In this document: positions 1 through 5,722 of the stretch, in pieces
How the letters are laid out: every line of letters begins with the position of its first letter
How positions within the stretch are numbered: position 1 is the first letter of the stretch
Assembly (NCBI GenBank): GCA_035391225.1
Contig: DAOPKN010000107.1
Location: 1-5,761 of the forward strand
Length of the DNA: 5,761 nucleotides
From: DAOPKN01 sp035391225
Lineage (GTDB): Bacteria; Thermotogota; Thermotogae; MWEM01
Direction of reading: 5' to 3'
Program-made: the position numbers and the translations under genes
Notes under the pieces: model-generated
The model's database searches: none
What the model saw: only the letters and a program-made list of their open reading frames with translations
Told to the model about the DNA's origin: nothing

Positions 1-3000
1 TCCAATACCTTTTCCGGGGTCATGTCCAGGATGTTGGCCAAGTCCCGCAGGTCGGGAAATTCTTCGATGCCTTCAAAGAAGTCCCTGAAATTTCCGCCAT
101 CGCTAACGAACATCTTCCCCATTTCTTGCTTGAGTTCCGGGTTTTGAAAGAAGTCACTCTTTTGCAGTGAAGCATCCAACCCGAGGATTTCCATCGATTG
201 GGCTTGGAAAAAGGTTTCCAGGATAAGGGGCCACTTCCCTGTTTCTTGTTGTAGTCGCTTGAAGGTGTCGTGGGTTCCGATTTCCACTTCTTCCAACCAC
301 TGGTTTAAGAAAGAATCGCTCCAGGGACCAAGGCGGAAAACGTTTTCTGAATGGCTCTCAACCCAGTCGAAGAAGCCGTTATCCTCTGCGAGCAGGGCTT
401 GGGTCTTTTGAGAGTCCGCAGCGAAAACAAACATGACTTGCCCATTGCCGTTTCTTGCTGGAAGCGCTTCCACCATTTCCAACCAGTATCGGTCCCATGG
501 AACCTCTGGTGGAATGAAAAACACTTCTTCATTGGGAACACTTTGGCTGTTTCGCACTTTTTCCAGCAAGAGACCCCAGCTTTCCGGGGATTCTACCCTG
601 ACAAGGGAATGCTCTTGCGGAGATAACAAGTCCAACGAGCGTTCCAATCCATTTATAGCAGCCCAGCGCGAACCAAAGAACACAGCGAGACGAATTTCCT
701 CCCCATGCAGCCTGGATTCTTGTGCAACGGTCAACGAGCTGCGCGGGAAAACCTTTCCCCCGTCCAAGCGCTGACGGAAACTGGCCGGCTCGTACTCGGC
801 TCTTTTTGTCCTGGGTTCCTCGTCGCCCATAGAAAGAACTTGATTCTCGATTTCATCAGCGGTTCCCAACAGGGGAATGAGGTTGGGGCTGCGCAACGTG
901 TAGTAACCCTGCCTGCTTTCTCGCAACACCCCCAGGCCTACCAGTTCATCCAGCAGCACCCGAAGCCCATCGTAGTCCATGCCCTGTGAAAACACCTTGG
1001 GATACCATTCGGAAACCAAGTGTTGGATTTCACGCACTGAGAAATCTTCCTCGGTTCCAATACTTTTGGTCCCCCTTTGGTAAATTTCCAGGGTAACCAG
1101 CAGCGCGATCATGCGGTAACGTGGGTCCAGGTCCAGCGTCCACATGAAACGGTCGCGGATTTGTTTCCGAAGGTCTGTGCCCTGGAATGCCGCATCCAGA
1201 TGTTCCCTTCCAAGCTCGTACGGAGGAGAGTTGGAAAAATCGAAAAAACGTTGGGAAGGATCGGAAACGTGCCTGAGCAAGTGGTGGCCATAGACCTGGA
1301 TCAAGCTGGGGTAGTAGTTGGTTTGGGCCAGGATCTTGGTGACCAGGTTTTCGGGAATTTGGTACCCAATGGACATGAGCGGGTATCGAACTAATTTTCG
1401 CGCTTCCGACACTTCTCCATTTGAGAGCAACGGGCCGATACACAGTGGTGTGCCGTAATGCGCCAGGGGATGGTTTGCATGCTTGGTGGAGCGCAGAACG
1501 TTATGCAACCCCGCAAACACGATCTTGAACCGCCGATTGGTTTGGTCCATGATGCCCTTCAAGAAAGAGGAAACCCGGAAATCGTTCTTGGAATCTTTCT
1601 CCAGGAAACGGTCCGCCTCGTCGAGCAACAGTAACACCCTTCGTTCCGGGGTTTGCTTTACCCAGTTTTCCACCTGGTGCGAAAGCTCACTGTCCCCATT
1701 GTAAACACCAGAAACAACCCCATGTTGCTCCAACACCGAAAACAGCTCCGGAAGCAATTCCGAGGCTGGACGATGGGATCCGATCCCAATAGCTTTCAGG
1801 TCGATCCATTGGCAAATTCGCCCTTCCTCTTGGTTGTGGAAAGACCTTTGTACATCGCGAAGCAGCGCCGTTTTCCCCAGCTGCCGTCCTCCGTAAATGA
1901 AGCACGATCCCAGGGGATCCAGGATCGACTCGCGTTCGTTCTGGCGCCCGTAAAACATCTCCGGGGGAACGTGGCTGGACGTGATTTGGTAGGGTTGGTT
2001 GTAGCTGAAAGGCAATGTGCAACGAAACATCGCAGGTAGGCGCGATCCCCTCTCTCCACAGAGAAAGAAGAGCAACGTTTCGTCGATCACCAAGAACGTT
2101 TTCTTTTCCTCGAAACAGGTTCGGGCCAGCTCCCTTCGACGCACAACCGAGAGCCTACCAAAGTACAACACCAGTACGGGGGAATTGGGGTAATCCACCA
2201 CGCTTGTCACAATCTCGTCTTCCGTGGGGCGTTCCCACAAGCACAGCACCTTGTACCTCCCCTGTGCTTCCGATCCGAAGGAAGGAACCGGGCAAATCCG
2301 TCGGTTTTGGATGGGTTCGGCTTTCAAAGCAATCCAGCTTCGCCCGTTTCGGTCCTCACGGTGCACTTCCCTCACGTTGAAGCCAATCCCTTCCAGGATT
2401 TTCTGGATCTTCTCTTGGTCGGCGTATTGTAGCTTTTTCACTTGCAACCAGTTGTCGATCATTTCTGCAGCTTCCCGTGCCTGTGCACCAGTTGTGCGCC
2501 GCATGTCCACCAGGTCAATCCTGCGATCCCGAATGGATTGGATCAAGGAGTGCCGGAGGTACCCGGTCTGGGGGTATTTCTGGAGGTTGGAGAGTTCGTT
2601 CTCCATCTGGATGGCTTTTTGGGGAAAGAAATCCGAAAGGAAGCTGGATTCTTCCAAGATCCCGGAAACAGCTCTTCCTTCCTTCAAGTTGACAAAGATC
2701 TCCCGTGCCAAGAAAACATCCTGGTTTTGCAAAGCCGTTTCAAGCTCCTTCGATGGACCATGCATTTCCAAGACACCGGAATCTTGGATTTGTCCGCGCA
2801 GTTCTTGCAGCTTTTTCTTGGCTTGTGATTGGATGAAATAATGAATTTTCTCCAAGACGAACTGGGTTTTTCCGAAACTCACCTCTTCCCCCAATCCTAA
2901 AGGACGCTCAAGCGCTGCGAGCTTGCCGGCGAATTCCTGCCTCTTGTTTTCCTCCAGGATGCCGCGGGCAAATGCATTCTCCACCGCCGTGCTCGCCGCA

Positions 3001-5381
3001 TCGATGCTATCCTTCAACTGGTTCGTGCTCCGCACCTTGTAATCCTCTACATCTTTCCGGAGCTCTTTCAAGGAGTGCGCATCGAACTTCCCTTGATCCA
3101 GTACCTGGAGAATGGAAAAAGCCATCTTGAACTCTCTTTTTACCCGGCGAAGGTGTAGCGCTTCCAGCCATTTTTGTTCGGGTTCTTGTTCCTTTTCCCG
3201 GATAGCAGTTTCCTGGAACGCCTGGAACTTGGCTCCGGGCATGAGCGTTTCGTAGGTTTCGAATTCGAAGAAAGGGTCCAGGTTCAGTTTCGTTCGAAGA
3301 CGTGCCTGGTGTAACACCAGCTCAGGATCCAGCTCGTTTTGAAACCCTTCGTCCCTTGCATCGAACAACGTGTTGATCTGTTCCAAGCTTCCCCGCAACT
3401 GGCACAAGGCTGCCTGGGTCCGGATTCCCTTTTCCCTTTCGGGTTGCTCCTCCAAGAAGTGGGAAACCCTCTCAATCAAGGGTTCCAACGCTTGTCCCAG
3501 TTTCAGCACCGGCTGGTACCCTCTCACCTCTTGTTCCCGTTTCAAGCAATGCCATTTATGCCAGTCTTGCGCAAGAGAAACCGCATCGCTCAAGTGCCGG
3601 AAAAACTGCGTCATCGTTTTCGCGGAAATCGTGAAATTGGTATGGAAATCTTGTGACAAGGTGCGCTTGAGCTCGCGTTCCACCCTTTTCGAATCGGAAA
3701 GAAGCTGGATCAAATCACTCACTTCCTCCAACGATTTCTCGGATGGTTCGCTGCTTGCCAACAAGGTTTTGAGCTGGAATAGGAAGCCCCCTTTGCTCAT
3801 CCATTGGTTCCATGCCTTCCCCGCGGGAGGGAATCTCCAGTTTACCCTTTGGGATTCCTCAATCCACTGGTCCACCCTTTTTTGCAAGGTTTCCCTCTCT
3901 GACACCAATCTCTCCTGGCCATGCACGCTCTGCAAATCCCCTGGGGAAATAGCAAGTCCCCGTGCGCCAAAGTCTGCGACGAGGTCCACCAAGGCCTGGA
4001 GATCGGGGATTCCAAACGAATCTTGAAGTTGTTTCAACAGCGCAGGATTCGAGGTATTGGGAGACACGAGGCACGGATACAAGAGGGCGGAAACCATCAG
4101 AAGCTTTTCGGCTCGCTCCAGCTGTCTTACATCGGGAAAATCCAGCAGGAAAGATTGCAGGGTTTGAAGCATGCGTTTGGCAACGAGTGAGTAGCTTTTC
4201 TTCAAATGTCGCGAAAGGAGCAAAAGTTCCAGTAACCCGCTCGCCCTTTTCAGAGAACCTTTTTCAGGATCGCGATCTTGCAAAATTCGGAACACCTCGT
4301 ACGCCAAGTCGATCTTGTTTTGCACGACCAACTCCCAGGCAAAGCGAACATCGGGATCCATTTCCTCTTTGGGGGGTACGGAAACAGGTTCCTCGGCGGG
4401 TTTTTCCGTCTCGTTTGAATCACCTGAAGAGAAAGGAATCCCTTCTGAGATGTCGATTCCAACGGGTTGATCTGAATGCTCCTCCGTCGCGTTGACTTCG
4501 GAGGGCTTTTCTTCCTCTGCGACTTCTGATTCGGAAATGCCAGCGGAAAAAGACGAAGGGGTTGCTGATTCACTCCCAGCTGTCACCTTTTGATCTTCTG
4601 ATGGTTCCGGTTCCACGGTTGAAGGAATAGATTCTTCCGGTTTCTCCACGGGGAGAGGCTTGGAAGAACCATCCGACTCGGGAAACGGTTCTTCCGAACC
4701 CCCCCCTTCGGGTTCCATTTCCTCGGATCCATACGTTTCCACGGAAGGTTGACCCTCGGAAGGTTTTCCTGGCTCGGGAGGAGGGGGGGCAAGGGGGGCT
4801 TTTTCCAGGAACACTTTTCCGCGCTCCACCGCTACGCAAAACCCCTTGTCAAACTTCGACTCGACGCGATCCCGGTATACGCTCCATTCCTGGTCATTCA
4901 ATTCTTTCTTTCCCGCCAACGCCAGCACATCCCGCCACGATTCCATCATTTGCTTGCTTTCCCCATCGGGGGATCGTTCCTTGTGCAAATCCACCTGGTG
5001 CACGATAGAATTCCGGAAAGAACGCAGCTTTTCCCGGGAATCGTCATCCCTCGCCACAAGTTGGAAAACTTCGGACTTGAGCTGTTCCAAATCCTCGTGG
5101 AACTGAACTTGTTTTTGCTTCTCGATCGTGAATTTCAGCAATTCAGGGATCTGAACCAGCGAAGATAGAGGTCCCATTTCAAATTTCACCTGTTCGGAAA
5201 GGATATTTGCCATTTCGAAGCACTTGTCCATCGCCTGCTGGTGATCGTTCAAGAACCTTTCCCAGTCATGGATGGATCGTTCTTCCCCCACCTTCCCAGG
5301 GTCAATCATCACCAGGCTCCCCATTTTCTTCAGCTGGTGCAAGGCTTCCATGAGTTGTTGCATCGATGCCTGGAACTCCAT
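1..5381 (-). CDS. Giant multidomain STAND-like P-loop NTPase, C-terminus cut by window edge
   Basis: One uninterrupted frame of 1793 codons begins at the ATG at 5381 and is still open at base 3; the last visible residues are PEKVL. The start is set by AGGAGG six bases upstream and by the first in-frame ATG after the promoter. Order of parts: helical N-terminus with an RNxxxH segment (R123-H128), acidic Pro/Ser linker (195-338), helical scaffold (345-985), alpha/beta domain (988-1133), P-loop NTPase with Walker A G1164-T1171 and Walker B V1249-D1257, winged helix (1404-1510), and a degenerate C-terminal NTPase-like module. No signal peptide or membrane segment is evident, so it is probably cytoplasmic. 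The NTPase core is certain. The STAND-like assignment rests on the order VPPEMFYGR, P-loop, DEAD, lid, winged helix. I recall large uncharacterised bacterial ATPases sharing the 1000-1175 region, but cannot name the family. A signalling or defence switch is inferred. It is monocistronic as far as the window shows. Confidence 0.95.
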   Translation of the reverse strand, partial: MEFQASMQQLMEALHQLKKMGSLVMIDPGKVGEERSIHDWERFLNDHQQAMDKCFEMANILSEQVKFEMGPLSSLVQIPELLKFTIEKQKQVQFHEDLEQLKSEVFQLVARDDDSREKLRSFRNSIVHQVDLHKERSPDGESKQMMESWRDVLALAGKKELNDQEWSVYRDRVESKFDKGFCVAVERGKVFLEKAPLAPPPPEPGKPSEGQPSVETYGSEEMEPEGGGSEEPFPESDGSSKPLPVEKPEESIPSTVEPEPSEDQKVTAGSESATPSSFSAGISESEVAEEEKPSEVNATEEHSDQPVGIDISEGIPFSSGDSNETEKPAEEPVSVPPKEEMDPDVRFAWELVVQNKIDLAYEVFRILQDRDPEKGSLKRASGLLELLLLSRHLKKSYSLVAKRMLQTLQSFLLDFPDVRQLERAEKLLMVSALLYPCLVSPNTSNPALLKQLQDSFGIPDLQALVDLVADFGARGLAISPGDLQSVHGQERLVSERETLQKRVDQWIEESQRVNWRFPPAGKAWNQWMSKGGFLFQLKTLLASSEPSEKSLEEVSDLIQLLSDSKRVERELKRTLSQDFHTNFTISAKTMTQFFRHLSDAVSLAQDWHKWHCLKREQEVRGYQPVLKLGQALEPLIERVSHFLEEQPEREKGIRTQAALCQLRGSLEQINTLFDARDEGFQNELDPELVLHQARLRTKLNLDPFFEFETYETLMPGAKFQAFQETAIREKEQEPEQKWLEALHLRRVKREFKMAFSILQVLDQGKFDAHSLKELRKDVEDYKVRSTNQLKDSIDAASTAVENAFARGILEENKRQEFAGKLAALERPLGLGEEVSFGKTQFVLEKIHYFIQSQAKKKLQELRGQIQDSGVLEMHGPSKELETALQNQDVFLAREIFVNLKEGRAVSGILEESSFLSDFFPQKAIQMENELSNLQKYPQTGYLRHSLIQSIRDRRIDLVDMRRTTGAQAREAAEMIDNWLQVKKLQYADQEKIQKILEGIGFNVREVHREDRNGRSWIALKAEPIQNRRICPVPSFGSEAQGRYKVLCLWERPTEDEIVTSVVDYPNSPVLVLYFGRLSVVRRRELARTCFEEKKTFLVIDETLLFFLCGERGSRLPAMFRCTLPFSYNQPYQITSSHVPPEMFYGRQNERESILDPLGSCFIYGGRQLGKTALLRDVQRSFHNQEEGRICQWIDLKAIGIGSHRPASELLPELFSVLEQHGVVSGVYNGDSELSHQVENWVKQTPERRVLLLLDEADRFLEKDSKNDFRVSSFLKGIMDQTNRRFKIVFAGLHNVLRSTKHANHPLAHYGTPLCIGPLLSNGEVSEARKLVRYPLMSIGYQIPENLVTKILAQTNYYPSLIQVYGHHLLRHVSDPSQRFFDFSNSPPYELGREHLDAAFQGTDLRKQIRDRFMWTLDLDPRYRMIALLVTLEIYQRGTKSIGTEEDFSVREIQHLVSEWYPKVFSQGMDYDGLRVLLDELVGLGVLRESRQGYYTLRSPNLIPLLGTADEIENQVLSMGDEEPRTKRAEYEPASFRQRLDGGKVFPRSSLTVAQESRLHGEEIRLAVFFGSRWAAINGLERSLDLLSPQEHSLVRVESPESWGLLLEKVRNSQSVPNEEVFFIPPEVPWDRYWLEMVEALPARNGNGQVMFVFAADSQKTQALLAEDNGFFDWVESHSENVFRLGPWSDSFLNQWLEEVEIGTHDTFKRLQQETGKWPLILETFFQAQSMEILGLDASLQKSDFFQNPELKQEMGKMFVSDGGNFRDFFEGIEEFPDLRDLANILDMTPEKVL
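3..722 (-). other. C-terminal module, candidate degenerate second NTPase unit (residues 1554-1793, incomplete)
   Basis: A strand-like start (IRLAVFFGSRWAAINGLE, 1563-1580) sits where a P-loop would be but has no GKT. It is followed by EEVFFIPPEVPW (1618-1629), QVMFVFAADS (1648-1657), LGPWSDSFLNQWLEE (1684-1698) and ETGKWPLILE (1713-1722). The last two resemble the helical lid of STAND-type ATPases ('etgG.P.lL'). The final visible residues (FPDLRDLANILDMTPEKVL) could open a terminal winged helix. This suggests a duplicated NTPase half that lost nucleotide binding. The fold is uncertain and the end lies outside the window. Confidence 0.4.
852..1172 (-). other. Winged-helix domain after the NTPase lid (residues 1404-1510)
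   Basis: LDPRYRMIALLVTLEIY (helix), FSVREIQHLVSEW (helix), GLRVLLDELVGLGVLRES (recognition-helix position) and GYYTLRSPN (wing) give the helix-helix-helix-wing order of the winged-helix domain that follows STAND-type NTPase modules. In those proteins it usually packs against the nucleotide site and keeps the protein off, rather than binding DNA. Confidence 0.65.
1611..1637 (-). other. Walker B motif VLLLLDEAD
   Basis: Residues 1249-1257 form a hydrophobic strand ending in Asp-Glu (D1254, E1255), 83 residues after the Walker A lysine. This is a normal spacing for this NTPase type. Confidence 0.92.
1869..1892 (-). other. Walker A motif GGRQLGKT
   Basis: Residues 1164-1171 fit GxxxxGKT exactly and are flanked by a hydrophobic strand (SCFIY) and a helix start (ALLRDV), as in active P-loop NTPases. 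Confidence 0.95.
1983..2420 (-). other. Alpha/beta domain preceding the NTPase, possible inactive REase-like fold (residues 988-1133)
   Basis: The order is helix (KIQKILEGIGFNVREV), strand, strand (YKVLCLW, 1043-1049), helix, strand (PVLVLYFGRLS, 1068-1078), helix (RRRELARTC), strand (TFLVIDETLLFFL, 1095-1107). This resembles Mrr-type restriction-endonuclease-like domains, where a GF/GY helix start, a core strand and a later 'liD..L' strand recur. The core strand lacks the expected E/Q-x-K residues, and no convincing catalytic Asp precedes it. If the fold is right, it is probably a non-catalytic nucleic-acid-binding or structural version. The segment runs directly into the NTPase through RCTLPFSYNQPYQ. 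Confidence 0.4.
2427..4349 (-). other. Long helical scaffold region (residues 345-985)
   Basis: About 640 residues of predominantly helical, heptad-like and charged sequence follow the linker. The first part contains short helix pairs (RFAWELVVQNKIDLAYEVF, then a Leu-rich stretch near residues 382-392), as in alpha-solenoid or TPR-like regions, though no canonical TPR consensus repeats are obvious. Later parts (about 485-900) are rich in Glu, Lys, Gln and Leu with coiled-coil character, for example KRVERELKR near 564-572. A Trp-rich patch lies at 514-528 (NWRFPPAGKAWNQWM). The likely role is sensing, oligomerisation or partner binding; no enzymatic motif is visible. Confidence 0.6.
4699..4706 (-). 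repeat. G8 homopolymer inside the coding frame
   Basis: Eight consecutive G on the coding strand encode Gly226-Gly228 within GAA GGG GGG GGT. Runs of this length are known slippage sites in bacteria. A one-base gain or loss would shift into one of the two other minus-strand frames, which stop near 4583 and 4570. The product would be about 270 residues, keeping only the N-terminal domain. Whether the tract actually varies cannot be seen here. Confidence 0.8.
4783..4798 (-). repeat. Paired C7 and C6 tracts in the coding frame
   Basis: Two C runs on the coding strand (4793-4798 and 4783-4789), separated by TTG, encode A195-P-L-A-P-P of the linker start. They lie under 100 bases before the G8 tract, so three slippage-prone runs cluster at the boundary between the N-terminal domain and the linker. 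Confidence 0.75.
4803..5381 (-). other. N-terminal all-helical domain, HEPN-like candidate (residues 1-193)
   Basis: Residues 1-193 read as a series of amphipathic helices with few glycines and no beta-rich stretches. The segment FRNSIVHQ (R123 to H128) fits the Rx4-6H pattern of HEPN ribonucleases, including the frequent Asn right after the Arg and hydrophobic residues before the His. Its place late in a helical domain of about 150 residues matches where this motif falls in HEPN folds. If correct, the domain would be an RNA-cleaving effector controlled by the NTPase downstream. A short RxxxxH match can arise by chance in a protein this long, so the fold is a hypothesis. The alternative is a plain helical protein-interaction domain. 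Confidence 0.4.
4998..5015 (-). other. RNxxxH motif (R123-N-S-I-V-H128)
   Basis: The codons CGG AAT TCT ATC GTG CAC encode RNSIVH. HEPN ribonucleases use the Arg and His of RxxxxH for RNA cleavage and often carry Asn, Asp or His after the Arg. The match is exact in pattern, but no family-level similarity could be tested. Confidence 0.4.
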
Positions 5382-5387
5382 GTCTTA

Positions 5388-5393
5388 CCTCCT
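5388..5393 (-). promoter_or_regulatory. Ribosome binding site AGGAGG
   Basis: AGGAGG lies within AAAAGGAGGTAAGAC, with six bases between it and the ATG at 5381. This near-ideal match fixes the start. The upstream CCTTTT at 5418-5423 could pair with AAAAGG at 5391-5396 and partly mask the site, but the stem is AU-rich and weak. Confidence 0.92.
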
Positions 5394-5465
5394 TTTCTCG
5401 TCAGGGCATAAGAAATAAAAAGGTTGCGGGTACCTTCCGTCAAAAGTCACTTTTCCAGTAAAAAC

Positions 5466-5490
5466 TTCTGGACAAAATAAAAATTCTGGA
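5466..5490. repeat. Direct repeat TTCTGGA, two copies
   Basis: TTCTGGA occurs at 5466-5472 and 5484-5490, 18 bases apart start to start, within the promoter start region and early leader of the NTPase gene. One copy overlaps the inverted repeat around the -10 box. Confidence 0.6.
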
Positions 5491-5506
5491 ATTCAATTAT
5501 ACCAGA
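5485..5506. promoter_or_regulatory. Inverted repeat TCTGG-12-CCAGA over the -10 box, candidate operator
   Basis: Perfect five-base arms (5485-5489 and 5502-5506) flank the -10 box and span to about the transcription start. Further copies of the half-site lie downstream: CTGG at 5468-5471 and CCAG at 5455-5458. A repressor binding here would block the promoter. Arms this short can occur by chance. Confidence 0.4.
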
Positions 5507-5524
5507 TTTAACTTTGAATGTTTA
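5496..5524 (-). promoter_or_regulatory. Extended -10 promoter (P2) for the NTPase gene
   Basis: The -10 box is a perfect TATAAT (5496-5501), preceded by TGG to form an extended -10 (TGGTATAAT). TAAACA at 5519-5524 matches four of six -35 positions with a 17-base spacer. The start would fall near 5489, giving a leader of about 108 bases before the ATG. Confidence 0.8.
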
Positions 5525-5638
5525 CAGGGTGAATGACAACTCGGCAGAAAGATGGGGGGGAAGAAAAAGGGGGAATGCGCAGGGAAACAACCGGACCACC
5601 AACCTCCCCCTGGCCCGCTTGGGTAAAGGCTTCGTCGG

Positions 5639-5682
5639 AAAAAAAGCAAAAAAATAGGGCCAGCCGGCATGGTGGCTCGCCC
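5639..5682 (-). terminator. Rho-independent terminator, same direction as the NTPase gene
   Basis: On the minus strand, GGGC-G-AGCC, an eight-base loop (ACCATGCC) and GGCT-G-GCCC form a GC-rich stem with one G-G mismatch. It is followed by TATTTTTTTGCTTTTTTT. The T tract lies only on the minus-strand 3' side, so the direction is clear. It ends either an upstream transcript entering from the window edge or a short RNA from the promoter at 5714-5722, insulating the NTPase promoter downstream. Confidence 0.8.
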
Positions 5683-5713
5683 ATAAGAATATGCTGTTTG
5701 TGTCTTCATGTAT

Positions 5714-5722
5714 ATTGTACCA
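5714..5722 (-). promoter_or_regulatory. Second extended -10 promoter candidate (P1), TGGTACAAT
   Basis: TACAAT (5714-5719) matches five of six -10 positions and carries the TGG extension. No good -35 is visible at 16-18 bases, so activity would depend on the extended -10. It shares the 11-base core TCTGGTAYAAT with P2. A start near 5707 would give an RNA of about 65-70 bases ending at the terminator at 5639-5682. Confidence 0.45.

Larger units (their letters stand above)
1266..1976 (-). other. P-loop NTPase domain, STAND/archaeal-ATPase type (residues 1136-1372)
   Basis: The domain opens with VPPEMFYGRQNE (1138-1149), the 'FxGR..E' entry helix typical of STAND and archaeal-type ATPases. Walker A is GGRQLGKT (1164-1171), with K1170 and T1171 for phosphate and Mg binding. 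Walker B is VLLLLDEAD (1249-1257), with D1254 and E1255. FKIVFAGLHN (1285-1294) sits where the sensor strand would be, and TNYYPSLIQ (1354-1362) matches the helical-lid 'T.g.P..iq' motif. All residues needed for ATP binding and hydrolysis appear intact. The domain probably couples ligand sensing to effector activation. Confidence 0.9.
4368..4799 (-). other. Disordered acidic Pro/Glu/Ser linker with homopolymer tracts (residues 195-338)
   Basis: About 144 residues are dominated by Glu, Pro, Ser and Gly, with almost no aromatic or long aliphatic runs; it begins APLAPPPPEP and ends SVPPK. It separates the N-terminal helical domain from the scaffold and NTPase, and looks like a flexible tether. 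At DNA level it holds the only G or C runs of six or more that I found in the gene: C6 at 4793-4798, C7 at 4783-4789, G8 at 4699-4706 and C6 at 4371-4376 (bases as read on the coding strand). Confidence 0.85.

Noticed and set aside
1030..2059. Alternative minus-strand open frames at 1030-1443, 1687-2022 and 1796-2059
   Set aside because: They are out-of-frame readings of the NTPase and winged-helix coding sequence. The true frame through this stretch carries Walker A, Walker B and the lid motif without a stop, so no frameshift is needed.
2224..2841. Plus-strand 205-codon open frame
   Set aside because: It lies wholly antisense to the verified NTPase frame, has no ribosome binding site, and its composition mirrors the complement of helical-region codons. 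The same holds for plus-strand frames at 3370-4026, 3962-4495, 1653-2039 and 4749-5168.
4570..4839. Minus-strand frames at 4570-4839 and 4583-4792 as separate small genes
   Set aside because: They are shifted readings of the linker, Arg/Pro/Gly-rich with no start signal. They matter only as the frames reached after slippage in the homopolymer tracts.
5548..5592. G-quadruplex on the plus strand (runs of 7, 5 and 3 G)
   Set aside because: Loops are long and the fourth G run is only two bases, so a stable structure is not well supported; it is kept only as composition bias.
5497..5709. 70-codon minus-strand open frame upstream of the NTPase gene
   Set aside because: It has no ribosome binding site, its ATG is only four bases after the P1 -10 box, it runs through the terminator stem and both T tracts, and the translation is low-complexity Pro/Phe-rich.
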